From the NCBI GenBank assembly GCA_003557065.1, contig PWPS01000045.1:1-16049 (forward strand): a stretch of DNA of 16,049 bases. Reading direction: 5' to 3'. Position numbers and translations under genes: made by a program. Source of the stretch: Candidatus Nealsoniibacteriota bacterium (GTDB lineage: Bacteria; Patescibacteriota; Minisyncoccia; Minisyncoccales; PWPS01). Under the pieces are notes generated by a model. The model was not told the origin of the DNA and did not search any database. It saw nothing but the letters and a program-made list of their open reading frames with translations. How positions within the stretch are numbered: position 1 is the stretch's first letter; each line of letters begins with the position of its first letter. Below, piece by piece: positions 8,038 through 14,444 of the stretch.

Positions 8038-8511
8038 CTATATTATTATTCCGTTTAAGATCAAGATAGTAAGAAGAAGTGAAATAACCGCGTAAGTCTC
8101 AACCATTGCAGAAAGGATTACAGCTTTACCCCCTCCTTCAGGATTCTTTGCCAAAGTGGAAATTCCGGCAACCGAAACCTTTCCCTGTAAAACACTGGAT
8201 AAAAATCCGGCAATTACGATCGGTAGACAAGCTAAAAGAATTTGCCAACCGATTTCGGGAGCGATAACAACGCTTTCATCTCCGAAAAATCCGATTTGTT
8301 GTAAAACCAGAACTGCGGCTAAAAATCCGTATATTCCTTGTGTTCCGGGAAGAACTTGTAAAAGAAGTGCCTTACCGAATTTCTCCGGCTCTTCGGCAAT
8401 CAGTCCGGCAGCGGACTTACCTACTTGCGAAAGAGCGATTGCGGAACCGATGGACGGAACTGTAACGGCCAATCCGGCTCCAAGTATAGCTAGAATGATT
8501 CCTATTTCCAT
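8038..8511 (-). CDS. atpK: V-type ATPase rotor subunit K, four-helix proteolipid with Na+ site
   Basis: K forms the membrane rotor ring. It has two fused hairpins (four transmembrane helices at about 4-30, 46-74, 86-112 and 128-154), the V-type arrangement rather than the single hairpin of F-type c. Only the second hairpin carries the ion-binding carboxylate, E138 in SAMVETYAV. The first hairpin has LPGTQGIYG (54-62) and no acidic residue in that helix. Q109 lies in VLQGKVSVAG. By comparison with Enterococcus hirae NtpK (L61, T64, Q65, Y68, Q110, E139), the residues L54, T57, Q58, Y61, Q109 and E138 reproduce the complete sodium site, so Na+ coupling is predicted. The length of 157 aa matches NtpK (156). 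It lies between atpI (22-base gap) and atpE (4-base gap). Confidence 0.97.
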   Translation of the reverse strand: MEIGIILAILGAGLAVTVPSIGSAIALSQVGKSAAGLIAEEPEKFGKALLLQVLPGTQGIYGFLAAVLVLQQIGFFGDESVVIAPEIGWQILLACLPIVIAGFLSSVLQGKVSVAGISTLAKNPEGGGKAVILSAMVETYAVISLLLTILILNGIII

Positions 8512-8533
8512 ATTTTTTTATTATTACTTATGC

Positions 8534-10441
8534 TTACTTAATAATTTCTACAAATCGACCTTGTTTCGAAAACGGCTTGAATCTTCTTCCTCCGCCCTCC
8601 ATAAATTTGGAGAAAAACTCTACAAATTGTAATCGAGCAGCATGTATAAAGCTGCTCAGGGCGTTTATTAAGAGATTAGCAACGTGTCCGAAGACTAAAA
8701 CCAATCCGGCAACAAAAACATTCAGTCCCGTTACCGGAATCATCTCCATGAAAATTCCTGCAATCATATTGATCGTCATGGCGATAATTCCCGTAGCAAG
8801 ACCAAGAGCCAAAAGTCTGGAATAAGATAAAACGTCACTGAAAAAACCGATGAGCCCATAAAGCGATCCGAATCCGGCCGAAAGTTTTTTGACCAAACTT
8901 TCTCCTTTACAAAAGGCAATGTTAAGGGCCATCATTAAAATCATGGCACTCAACAAGATATTAATCTCTCTTGTAATGGCAAAAAGACCCAATCCCAAAA
9001 AGAAAACAACGAAGCCTCCCTTTTCTCCGAAAGCTGTACTTCTGTCTCCTTGTTTAAGGCTCCAAAACAAACCGACAAGAATTCCGACAAAAATTTGAAT
9101 CAATCCAAAGACCGAAACCAAATAAAGAACCTCTATCGGATCAGCAACGGCGTCCACGAATCTGAATCTCGCAAGGAGATCCGTTCCGAAAAACGTTCCC
9201 GTCAATATCCCGGCAATCACGGTAAATCCTCCGGCTATTATAAAAAGGTCAAAAAAGGATTCCGCCCCTTTCATCTTTTTTCGCATTATAAAAGAAAGGA
9301 GCATAAGAAGAATTCCGTAACCGGCATCAGAAAGAGCCAACCCGAAAGCCACAGCAAAAAACGGTGCCAAAAAAGGAGTGGGGTCCGGTTCATCCGGCTT
9401 GGGAGATCCGTAAACTCCAGTTACTACTTCGAAGCTTTTCATTATATCCTTATTGTCCATCTCAACCGGAGGTTGCTCCCCTTCTTCCGGATCTATCTCT
9501 CTGACTATCACATACGGAGTAATCTGCATCAGTGAATCCTCCAACTCTTTAATACTTCCTTCCAAAACCCAGGATTTCATATAAAAATAACTTGCCGTAC
9601 TTTCTCCCTTCGTGAATGTATCGAATTTATCAAGCTCCCACTGATACCAATCTATAAGAGATTCCAATTTCGGAATTTCCAAAGACATTTCTTCCGCCTG
9701 TTTGATTCTCTCTTCTTTTTTTTTCTCCAATTCAATCAATTCCGATCTTTTTTCTTTAAGCAGCTCCTCGGGAGGCCTGTTCCAAAAAATTTCTTCTTCC
9801 CTGGCCCCTGTCGCTTTGGCTATTTCAACCAATTCTACCTCTTGTTTGGGATATATCATATAGAAACCCCTTTCCGAGGCCTCTTCTTCTCCACCCCAGG
9901 TTATATAAAAGAAAATACTCCTTTCCTTAAGAGCATTAATTAATTCTTCCTTCTTTTTTTGAGAGATGGAACCGATGAAAAGATTAAAGTTTTTAAAGTC
10001 TTCCTTGTTACTTATTCCTATACCGGAAAACTTTCTCAACTCGGCGATCTCCCTTTTTAAAAAATCTTTCCTGGATTCTATTTGATTTATTCCTTTTTCA
10101 AGCTGGTGACATTTATCGACAACCTCTTTCATCCTCCCGGATTCGGCTAAATTCTTTAATTCATCTAAAGTGTGTTTTCTTTTTTCTGTAAAAAAACTAT
10201 TTAAAATGTTCGAAGCAAACCCTTCCTTTTCGGCAAAACCGGAAAGGAAACTTCTTGCAAAGCGCATCTCGGCTAATCTGAGTTCGGTTTCACTTCTTTT
10301 TTGCTGCAGGTCGGAATCCTCCTCTTGTTCGCTTCGTAAAGAGATAATCTCGGCCATTCCGCCAAGCTGCATTTCCTCGAGAATTTCTTCGCATCTTTCT
10401 TTTAACGCGATAATTTCAACTTTTTTCGCTGGAAGATTCAT
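8534..10441 (-). CDS. atpI: V/A-type ATPase membrane stator subunit I (116-kDa/a-subunit family)
   Basis: I provides the two half-channels for ions and anchors the peripheral stalks. Residues 1-350 are the cytoplasmic arm, with coiled-coil hairpin segments at about 40-135 and 225-280. The C-terminal half has about eight membrane helices starting at FLAPFFAVAFGLALSDAGYG (357-376). The essential ion-channel arginine is R542 in DVLSYSRLLALGLATG. The terminal signature HAARLQFVEFFSKFMEGGGR (600-619), with FKPF following, is family-diagnostic and holds a second conserved Arg (R603). The length of 635 aa is normal for bacterial and archaeal forms. The start codon overlaps the stop of the H gene (ATGA) and there is a 22-base gap to atpK. 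Confidence 0.97.
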   Translation of the reverse strand: MNLPAKKVEIIALKERCEEILEEMQLGGMAEIISLRSEQEEDSDLQQKRSETELRLAEMRFARSFLSGFAEKEGFASNILNSFFTEKRKHTLDELKNLAESGRMKEVVDKCHQLEKGINQIESRKDFLKREIAELRKFSGIGISNKEDFKNFNLFIGSISQKKKEELINALKERSIFFYITWGGEEEASERGFYMIYPKQEVELVEIAKATGAREEEIFWNRPPEELLKEKRSELIELEKKKEERIKQAEEMSLEIPKLESLIDWYQWELDKFDTFTKGESTASYFYMKSWVLEGSIKELEDSLMQITPYVIVREIDPEEGEQPPVEMDNKDIMKSFEVVTGVYGSPKPDEPDPTPFLAPFFAVAFGLALSDAGYGILLMLLSFIMRKKMKGAESFFDLFIIAGGFTVIAGILTGTFFGTDLLARFRFVDAVADPIEVLYLVSVFGLIQIFVGILVGLFWSLKQGDRSTAFGEKGGFVVFFLGLGLFAITREINILLSAMILMMALNIAFCKGESLVKKLSAGFGSLYGLIGFFSDVLSYSRLLALGLATGIIAMTINMIAGIFMEMIPVTGLNVFVAGLVLVFGHVANLLINALSSFIHAARLQFVEFFSKFMEGGGRRFKPFSKQGRFVEIIK

Positions 10442-10743
10442 GTCAGATGTTCAACTATCTTGTTGCAAAAACTATCCAAATTTTTTGCGTAACTCTTCTT
10501 TATTTCTTCTATTCGGACCCTATTTTGTTTTTGAAGGTCTCTTTTTATATCCTCAACTTCTTCTTCGATATTATTCTCCAAATTGTTTATTTTTTGAGAA
10601 TATTCACTTTTTAACTCTCTGATTTTTTTATTCCAGGCTATCTCTCTTTGTTTTTTTTCTTCATTCAATTCGGCTTTGACTTTCTCTAGTTCGTCCTGAG
10701 CCTTTTTTTCACTTATTTTTATTTGTGTTAATGAGTCCTGCAT
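10438..10743 (-). CDS. atpH: V/A-type ATPase subunit H (peripheral stalk coiled coil)
   Basis: This is a small protein, almost entirely charged heptad-type helix, located where subunit H (also called G or AhaH) sits in archaeal operons, immediately before I and overlapping it by ATGA. In homologues it forms the right-handed coiled coil with E in each peripheral stalk. I prefer the internal ATG at 10743 (101 aa, MQDSLTQIKISEKKAQDELE), because the family usually begins with this kind of helix and is 100-110 aa long. A GTG at 10794 would add 17 residues (LWLRDLFQSRVVNLSA) and is the alternative, 23 bases after the RNase R stop. Neither start has a strong Shine-Dalgarno sequence. The sequence itself has low information content, so the assignment relies mainly on context. 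Confidence 0.8.
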   Translation of the reverse strand: MQDSLTQIKISEKKAQDELEKVKAELNEEKKQREIAWNKKIRELKSEYSQKINNLENNIEEEVEDIKRDLQKQNRVRIEEIKKSYAKNLDSFCNKIVEHLT

Positions 10744-10797
10744 AGCTGATAAATTTACTACTCTGCTTTGAAACAAGTCTCTTAACCATAACACTTC

Positions 10798-10820
10798 AGG
10801 GCCTAAAAATCAAGCCCCTA
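10798..10820 (-). other. Weak hairpin between rnr stop and atpH
   Basis: On the minus strand GGGC (10817-10814) can pair with GCCC (10802-10799), extended by G-U pairs and one A-T, around a loop of about 5 bases. It includes the rnr stop codon and lies just before the GTG candidate for atpH. No U-tract follows, so it is not a convincing terminator. It might mark an RNA processing or stabilising site between rnr and the ATPase genes, or it may be chance. Confidence 0.2.
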
Positions 10821-12698
10821 AGCAAGAATAAAATCAATTATTCTACCCTCCAAATCAACCTTTTCCACCCTAACACGAACCTCATCACCCAAAGCGTATA
10901 TTTTTTTCTTGTTTCGACCTATCAGACGATACTTTTCCTTATCCAGAATGTAATAATCATCTTCCAGGCTTCTAATCGAGATCATTCCCTCCGCAAATGA
11001 GTCCAAATCCCTAACATATATACCCCATTCGGTTATTCCGGATATCACCGCCTTTCTCTTTTGACCGACTTTGTCGATCATATATTCACATTTCTTGTAA
11101 GCTATTGACTCTCTTTCCGCGTCGAGTGCTTTCAATTCGTTTTCCGAGGCAAGAATAGCAATCTTTTCATAATAGTCCGTAGGTTTGGGCTTTTTACCAT
11201 TTATTTTCTTTTTTATTATCCTGTGCACCGTTAGGTCGGCATATCTTCTGATGGGAGAAGTGAAGTGAGTATATTTCGGGAAAGATAGGCCGAAGTGTCC
11301 TTTATTTTTGGTTGTATAATAAGCCTTCGTCATCGATCTAAGGACAATATTGCTTACTAAAAATTCCACCGTTTCACCCTCTATCTCACTCATCAACTCA
11401 TTCAGTTTGTGTGATGTTATTTTCTTTCCCAGACCCACGTCATAGCCCAATCCGGATAAAAATCCTTTTAACTCTTCAATGGTTTGAGTATCCGGTTCTT
11501 CGTGAACACGAAAAAGAAAAGGTTTTCCCCCGAATTTTTCAGAAACATGTTTGTTGGCCAAAAGCATTAATTCTTCTATTAGGCCGTGCGTTTCCAAAAC
11601 TTCCTTTTTACTTATATCAATCGGCTTACCTCTTCCGTCCAAATCAAAAACAACCTCGTCCGTATTAAACTTCAACGCTCCTTCGGATATCCTTTTTTCA
11701 TATAAATTATTGGAGATCTCATTAAGGATGGACAAGACTTCATGACCTTTTTCAATTTCCTTCATCGCGTCCTCATAGCTGAAACGCTTATCCGATTTTA
11801 TAACGGTCTCCCCCACCCAGGCATCGGAAACTTTTCCTTTTTTATCCACCTTAAAAACGGTCGAAAAGGCAAGTTTTCTTTCACCGGGATTCAAACTACA
11901 CAAATCATTCGACAGAATTTCCGGAAGCATCGGGATGGTTTCTCCCACCATATATATGGAAAAACCTCTTTTTTTCGCCTCTTCATCTATCGGAGTTTTT
12001 TCTTTTACATAAAAGCTGACATCCGCAATGTGAACTCCCACCTCAAAAAGATCATCACTAATTTTTTTGAAGGATATCGCATCATCGAAATCCTCCGCAG
12101 TTTCGGGATCGATGGTAAAGGTTTCTCTGTCGGTCATATCTTTACGTCTTTTTTCTTCATTCTTTTTCATTCCGGGAGCTTTTTTTTCAAGCTCCTGGGC
12201 CTGCCGCATCACTTCCTCGGGAAATCCTATCTCCATTCCGCTTTCCAGCACTATAGCTTCTCTTTCCACTTCTTCGGCTCCTTTTCTACCGAGCATTCTT
12301 ACTATTTTTCCTTCTGGATTATTTTTTGAAGCCGGCCAAGATGTTATTTCAACCAAAGCCTTGTGCCCGTGCCTTACCTCATCTCCCACATTGGGAACGA
12401 ATATGTCCGTATACATCCTATTGTCATCGGGAACTATAAAGCAAAAATTCTTTCCTTTTTTATCCACAACTCCGACAAATCTTTCTTTTTTTCTCTTTAA
12501 TATATCAACAACTTCTCCGGAAAGCTGCTCTCCTTTCTTTTCCGGAAAGAGTGCTATCTCAACTTGATCACCATTAAGGGCAGTGTTTAAAAATTTAGGC
12601 TCTATCTTTATATCTTCCTTTTGCTCTTCATCTGAAAAATAACCCACTCCGGATCGGGTTATCGTTATTTTTCCTTTTAAATTCGATTTTTTACTCAT
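10818..12698 (-). CDS. rnr: Ribonuclease R (RNB-family 3'-5' exoribonuclease)
   Basis: RNase R degrades structured RNA processively from the 3' end (mRNA decay, rRNA quality control). The N-terminal OB/cold-shock domains span about 7-75 and 75-140. The RNB catalytic domain follows, with the metal-binding cluster TIDPETAEDFDDAIS (195-209). D197, D203, D205 and D206 match E. coli D272, D278, D280 and D281. The conserved HFTSPIRRYADLTVHR lies at 478-493. A C-terminal S1 domain (about 545-626) contains GITEWGIYVRDL. At 626 aa it is shorter than E. coli RNase R (813) because it lacks the N-terminal helix-turn-helix and the C-terminal basic tail. The start overlaps the patatin stop by 8 bases, so the two are translationally coupled, and the ATPase genes follow directly. 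The tail-less architecture also resembles RNase II, but the cold-shock/RNB/S1 order and motifs favour RNase R. Confidence 0.95.
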   Translation of the reverse strand: MSKKSNLKGKITITRSGVGYFSDEEQKEDIKIEPKFLNTALNGDQVEIALFPEKKGEQLSGEVVDILKRKKERFVGVVDKKGKNFCFIVPDDNRMYTDIFVPNVGDEVRHGHKALVEITSWPASKNNPEGKIVRMLGRKGAEEVEREAIVLESGMEIGFPEEVMRQAQELEKKAPGMKKNEEKRRKDMTDRETFTIDPETAEDFDDAISFKKISDDLFEVGVHIADVSFYVKEKTPIDEEAKKRGFSIYMVGETIPMLPEILSNDLCSLNPGERKLAFSTVFKVDKKGKVSDAWVGETVIKSDKRFSYEDAMKEIEKGHEVLSILNEISNNLYEKRISEGALKFNTDEVVFDLDGRGKPIDISKKEVLETHGLIEELMLLANKHVSEKFGGKPFLFRVHEEPDTQTIEELKGFLSGLGYDVGLGKKITSHKLNELMSEIEGETVEFLVSNIVLRSMTKAYYTTKNKGHFGLSFPKYTHFTSPIRRYADLTVHRIIKKKINGKKPKPTDYYEKIAILASENELKALDAERESIAYKKCEYMIDKVGQKRKAVISGITEWGIYVRDLDSFAEGMISIRSLEDDYYILDKEKYRLIGRNKKKIYALGDEVRVRVEKVDLEGRIIDFILA

Positions 12699-13467
12699 CT
12701 TTTAGTACTTTTTTAGCTTCTTCGTATCCTTTTTTTATTATTTCTTTTCCTTTTCCCTTTTTAATCAAAGTCCCGAAACCCAATAAGGTTGTAGGGTTCA
12801 AAATCGGGGATATCTCAATATCCGCTTCCTGGAGAGATATCTTGGTCATATTATACTGAAGTGCTCTGATGGCTTTAACCCCGATAGCGTAAGCGCTCAT
12901 CTTATCAATGTTAGGCGTCTCTTCCGGAACTTTGTTCAAATTCACTCCTATAACGGTGGTCGCATTCATTTGTCTAGCTGCTTCGGTCGGTACTTGACTG
13001 GATATTCCTCCATCCCAAAAAATTCTTTTTCCTACCTTCAGTGGCTCTATGAAAAGAGGAAAGGCAATGCTACCTTGAACGGCTTCCGAGGCCTTACCCT
13101 TTTTGATAAGAACGGGTTCATTTGTATAAAAATCGGTTACTACCACTCCGACAGGAATCTTCAAGTCTTCAAGTCTTACATCTCCTATAAATTCTTCCAA
13201 AAAAGATCTCACCTTTCTACCGGACATAACGCCTGATCTTGAAACTCTCATCATTTCAAGCGCCTCCCAACTATACGAATCCAACATTACTTCTTCCACT
13301 TTCTTTATCTCTCCATAATAACCGTAAAGAACTCCTACCAGAGCCCCAATACTGGAACCCGTTATAATTTCAGGATTCCAACCCTCTTCATTTAGCGCCT
13401 TTATAACTCCTATGTGAGCGTACCCTCTGGCACCGCCGGAGCCCAAAGCCAGTCCCAATTTAGTCAT
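12691..13467 (-). CDS. Patatin-like phospholipase / RssA-type serine esterase
   Basis: Patatin-family hydrolases cleave acyl esters of (phospho)lipids with a Ser-Asp dyad. With the start chosen here (258 aa), the oxyanion-hole motif GSGGARG is at residues 9-15, the nucleophile elbow GSSIG at 37-41 (Ser39), and the catalytic aspartate in WDGG is Asp152. All are intact. The domain layout resembles the bacterial RssA/YchK subfamily, and no signal peptide is present, so it is probably cytoplasmic or membrane-peripheral. An in-frame ATG at 13497 would add ten residues and has an AGGAAG seven bases upstream. However, that ATG lies in the loop of the csp terminator hairpin, and most genes here lack Shine-Dalgarno sequences, so the ATG at 13467 is preferred. 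The stop overlaps the rnr start by 8 bases, making it the first gene of the rnr/ATPase run. The substrate is unknown. Confidence 0.93.
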   Translation of the reverse strand: MTKLGLALGSGGARGYAHIGVIKALNEEGWNPEIITGSSIGALVGVLYGYYGEIKKVEEVMLDSYSWEALEMMRVSRSGVMSGRKVRSFLEEFIGDVRLEDLKIPVGVVVTDFYTNEPVLIKKGKASEAVQGSIAFPLFIEPLKVGKRIFWDGGISSQVPTEAARQMNATTVIGVNLNKVPEETPNIDKMSAYAIGVKAIRALQYNMTKISLQEADIEISPILNPTTLLGFGTLIKKGKGKEIIKKGYEEAKKVLKDE

Positions 13468-13475
13468 AAACTTTT

Positions 13476-13507
13476 TGACAAAAGAAAATCCCCACATACG
13501 GGGACTT
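13476..13507 (-). terminator. Rho-independent terminator of csp
   Basis: On the minus strand AAGTCCCC (13507-13500) pairs with GGGGATTT (13493-13486), an 8-bp stem with one G-U pair and loop GTATGT, followed by the U-rich TTTTCTTTTG. It begins 16 bases after the csp stop. The loop contains the ATG that would be the longer start of the patatin gene. It may terminate only partially, since no separate promoter is visible for the downstream operon. Confidence 0.8.
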
Positions 13508-13522
13508 CCTTTTTACAAAGAG

Positions 13523-13717
13523 CTAGATTCTTGTGACGTCAACAGCCTTCGGTCCTTTTTGAGATTCTGCAACCTCAAATTCAACCTCATCTCCGACTTG
13601 TAAGTCGTCGAATTCTACTCCGGAAAGATCGTTAGAATGGAAGAAAATATCATCTTCACCTTCTTGACCGATGAAACCGAAGCCTCTTTGTGTAAGAGTC
13701 TTGATTGTACCTTTCAT
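13523..13717 (-). CDS. csp: Cold shock protein, CspA family, divergent N-terminal half
   Basis: A single cold-shock domain (64 aa) that binds single-stranded RNA/DNA and in homologues acts as an RNA chaperone. RNP1 is seen as RGFGFI (11-16) and RNP2 as DDIFFHS (22-28), followed by the usual GDEVEFEVAESQKGPKAVDV end. In E. coli CspA the segment before RNP1 is KGIVKWFNADKGFGFI. Here it is KGTIKTLTQRGFGFI, so the conserved Trp and Phe are replaced by Thr and Leu, a variant I associate with Patescibacteria proteins from memory. The gene has its own near-consensus promoter, a long leader and its own terminator. No Shine-Dalgarno sequence lies directly before the ATG; a purine-rich GGGAGGAAG sits about 45 bases upstream inside the leader. 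Confidence 0.95.
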   Translation of the reverse strand: MKGTIKTLTQRGFGFIGQEGEDDIFFHSNDLSGVEFDDLQVGDEVEFEVAESQKGPKAVDVTRI

Positions 13718-13782
13718 GAATTGTAAATTAGCTTCTCAAGAGCCCGTTCAGGAATCGACTACTTCCTCCCATTAAGCTCTTA
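13718..13782 (-). promoter_or_regulatory. Structured csp 5' leader with possible 14-codon uORF
   Basis: The roughly 65-base leader can fold into an outer stem (AAGAGC at 13781-13776 with GCTCTT at 13743-13738) and an inner stem (AGGAA at 13767-13763 with TTCCT at 13754-13750, 8-base loop). The inner stem occupies the only Shine-Dalgarno-like bases, GGGAGGAAG. A short open frame runs from ATG at 13772 to TAA at 13728 (MGGSSRFLNGLLRS), ending 10 bases before the csp ATG. Cold-shock mRNAs commonly have long structured leaders that control translation by temperature, so regulation here is a reasonable inference. The uORF could be chance. Confidence 0.45.
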
Positions 13783-13788
13783 TGCAGA

Positions 13789-13817
13789 ATAATACTATAA
13801 TACTTTTAGATTGTCAA
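13789..13817 (-). promoter_or_regulatory. Sigma-70 type promoter of csp
   Basis: On the minus strand a perfect -35 TTGACA (13817-13812) is separated by 17 bases from a -10 TATTAT (13794-13789). The predicted transcription start is near 13782, giving a leader of about 65 bases before csp. This is the best promoter match I found in the window. It may also supply read-through transcripts to the patatin-rnr-ATPase genes. Confidence 0.8.
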
Positions 13818-13833
13818 AAAATAATCTTTTCTT

Positions 13834-13862
13834 AAAAAAATCCGCCCGATTTTTCGGGCGGA
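13834..13862 (-). terminator. Strong rho-independent terminator after the 167-aa gene
   Basis: CCGCCCGA (13842-13849) and TCGGGCGG (13854-13861) form a perfect 8-bp GC-rich stem, 9 bp with the flanking T-A pair, and a 4-base loop. On the minus strand it is followed by seven U residues (13840-13834). It lies about 20 bases after the stop of the 167-aa gene and just upstream of the csp promoter, insulating the two units. Confidence 0.92.
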
Positions 13863-13880
13863 AGCGTCGTGTTTCTCCTT

Positions 13881-14384
13881 CTAAAAAAAGAAGATTGCTT
13901 CAAATTGGTTTTTAAAGTAGACGGCGAGTCTCACAAGACCATAGGCGTAGGCAACTTTTGACAAGATATCGAGATAAAGCCCGGATTGATAAATATTTCT
14001 GTAGTAGTTTTTTTGAATTATTTCATCAACCTTGGTTGCTTCAATCGCAACCTTCTGCTTTATTTGCCTTATATCATCAGCACTCCCGGCTTCACTGATG
14101 GCCTCTTCTATTACTTCTCTGAAAACCGCAAGATCTTCATTGGGTCTTCTGAAAAATTTGAAGTAATGAGGCCAACCCTTGTTCATCCCGTACTTTTCAA
14201 GTTTCTCTTTAATCATTTCAAGGTCTTTTATCGCACTATCCTTACTATGACGAGACAAGAAAAGATCCAAATGACCGATAATATCTCTTTTTCTGGAATA
14301 TATCCCTATGGAATGTGCTCCTTGCAAGACGGCTCCTCCCACAAAAGGTAGAGCTAGCGACGACAAGTTAATGACCAAAAACAT
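13881..14384 (-). CDS. Hypothetical protein with hydrophobic N-terminus
   Basis: I do not recognise a family. The 167-aa protein begins with a hydrophobic stretch (MFLVINLSSLALPFVGGAVL, residues 1-20), which could be a membrane anchor or an uncleaved signal. It continues as a mixed, mostly helical charged region (about 30-125, including GWPHYFKFFRRPNEDLAVFR near 69-88) and ends with aromatic and hydrophobic residues (VAYAYGLVRLAVYFKNQFEA, then IFFF). It has its own candidate promoter, a purine-rich GGGGGG seven bases before the ATG (one of the few plausible ribosome sites here) and a strong terminator, so it looks like a real single-gene unit. Function unknown. Confidence 0.75.
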   Translation of the reverse strand: MFLVINLSSLALPFVGGAVLQGAHSIGIYSRKRDIIGHLDLFLSRHSKDSAIKDLEMIKEKLEKYGMNKGWPHYFKFFRRPNEDLAVFREVIEEAISEAGSADDIRQIKQKVAIEATKVDEIIQKNYYRNIYQSGLYLDILSKVAYAYGLVRLAVYFKNQFEAIFFF

Positions 14385-14412
14385 CTTAATCCCCCCTTTT
14401 TGAATTGACTAT

Positions 14413-14441
14413 ATTAAATCATTATTCTTTCTGCTTGTCAA
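14413..14441 (-). promoter_or_regulatory. Candidate sigma-70 promoter for the 167-aa gene
   Basis: On the minus strand TTGACA (14441-14436), a 17-base spacer and TTTAAT (14418-14413) precede the 167-aa gene by about 30 bases. The -35 is perfect and the -10 is weak. It lies directly after the stop of the DUF1614-like gene. Confidence 0.55.
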
Positions 14442-14444
14442 TGC

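Noticed and set aside
8038..8511. F-type ATP synthase c subunit
   Set aside because: Four helices, the LPGTQGIYG motif and the operon content identify a V-type K subunit.
10744..10794. GTG-initiated 17-residue extension of atpH
   Set aside because: Kept as an alternative only. Family length and the helix start fit the ATG at 10743 better, and the Shine-Dalgarno support for GTG is just AGG.
13475..13480. TTGACA on the plus strand
   Set aside because: It would drive transcription away from the patatin gene into the csp region on the antisense side, and no -10 box follows at 16-18 bases. It arises from the patatin start region and the terminator U-tract.
13468..13497. Longer patatin start at 13497
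   Set aside because: The ATG is in the loop of the csp terminator, and the extra ten residues (MWGFSFVKKF) precede the normal family start.
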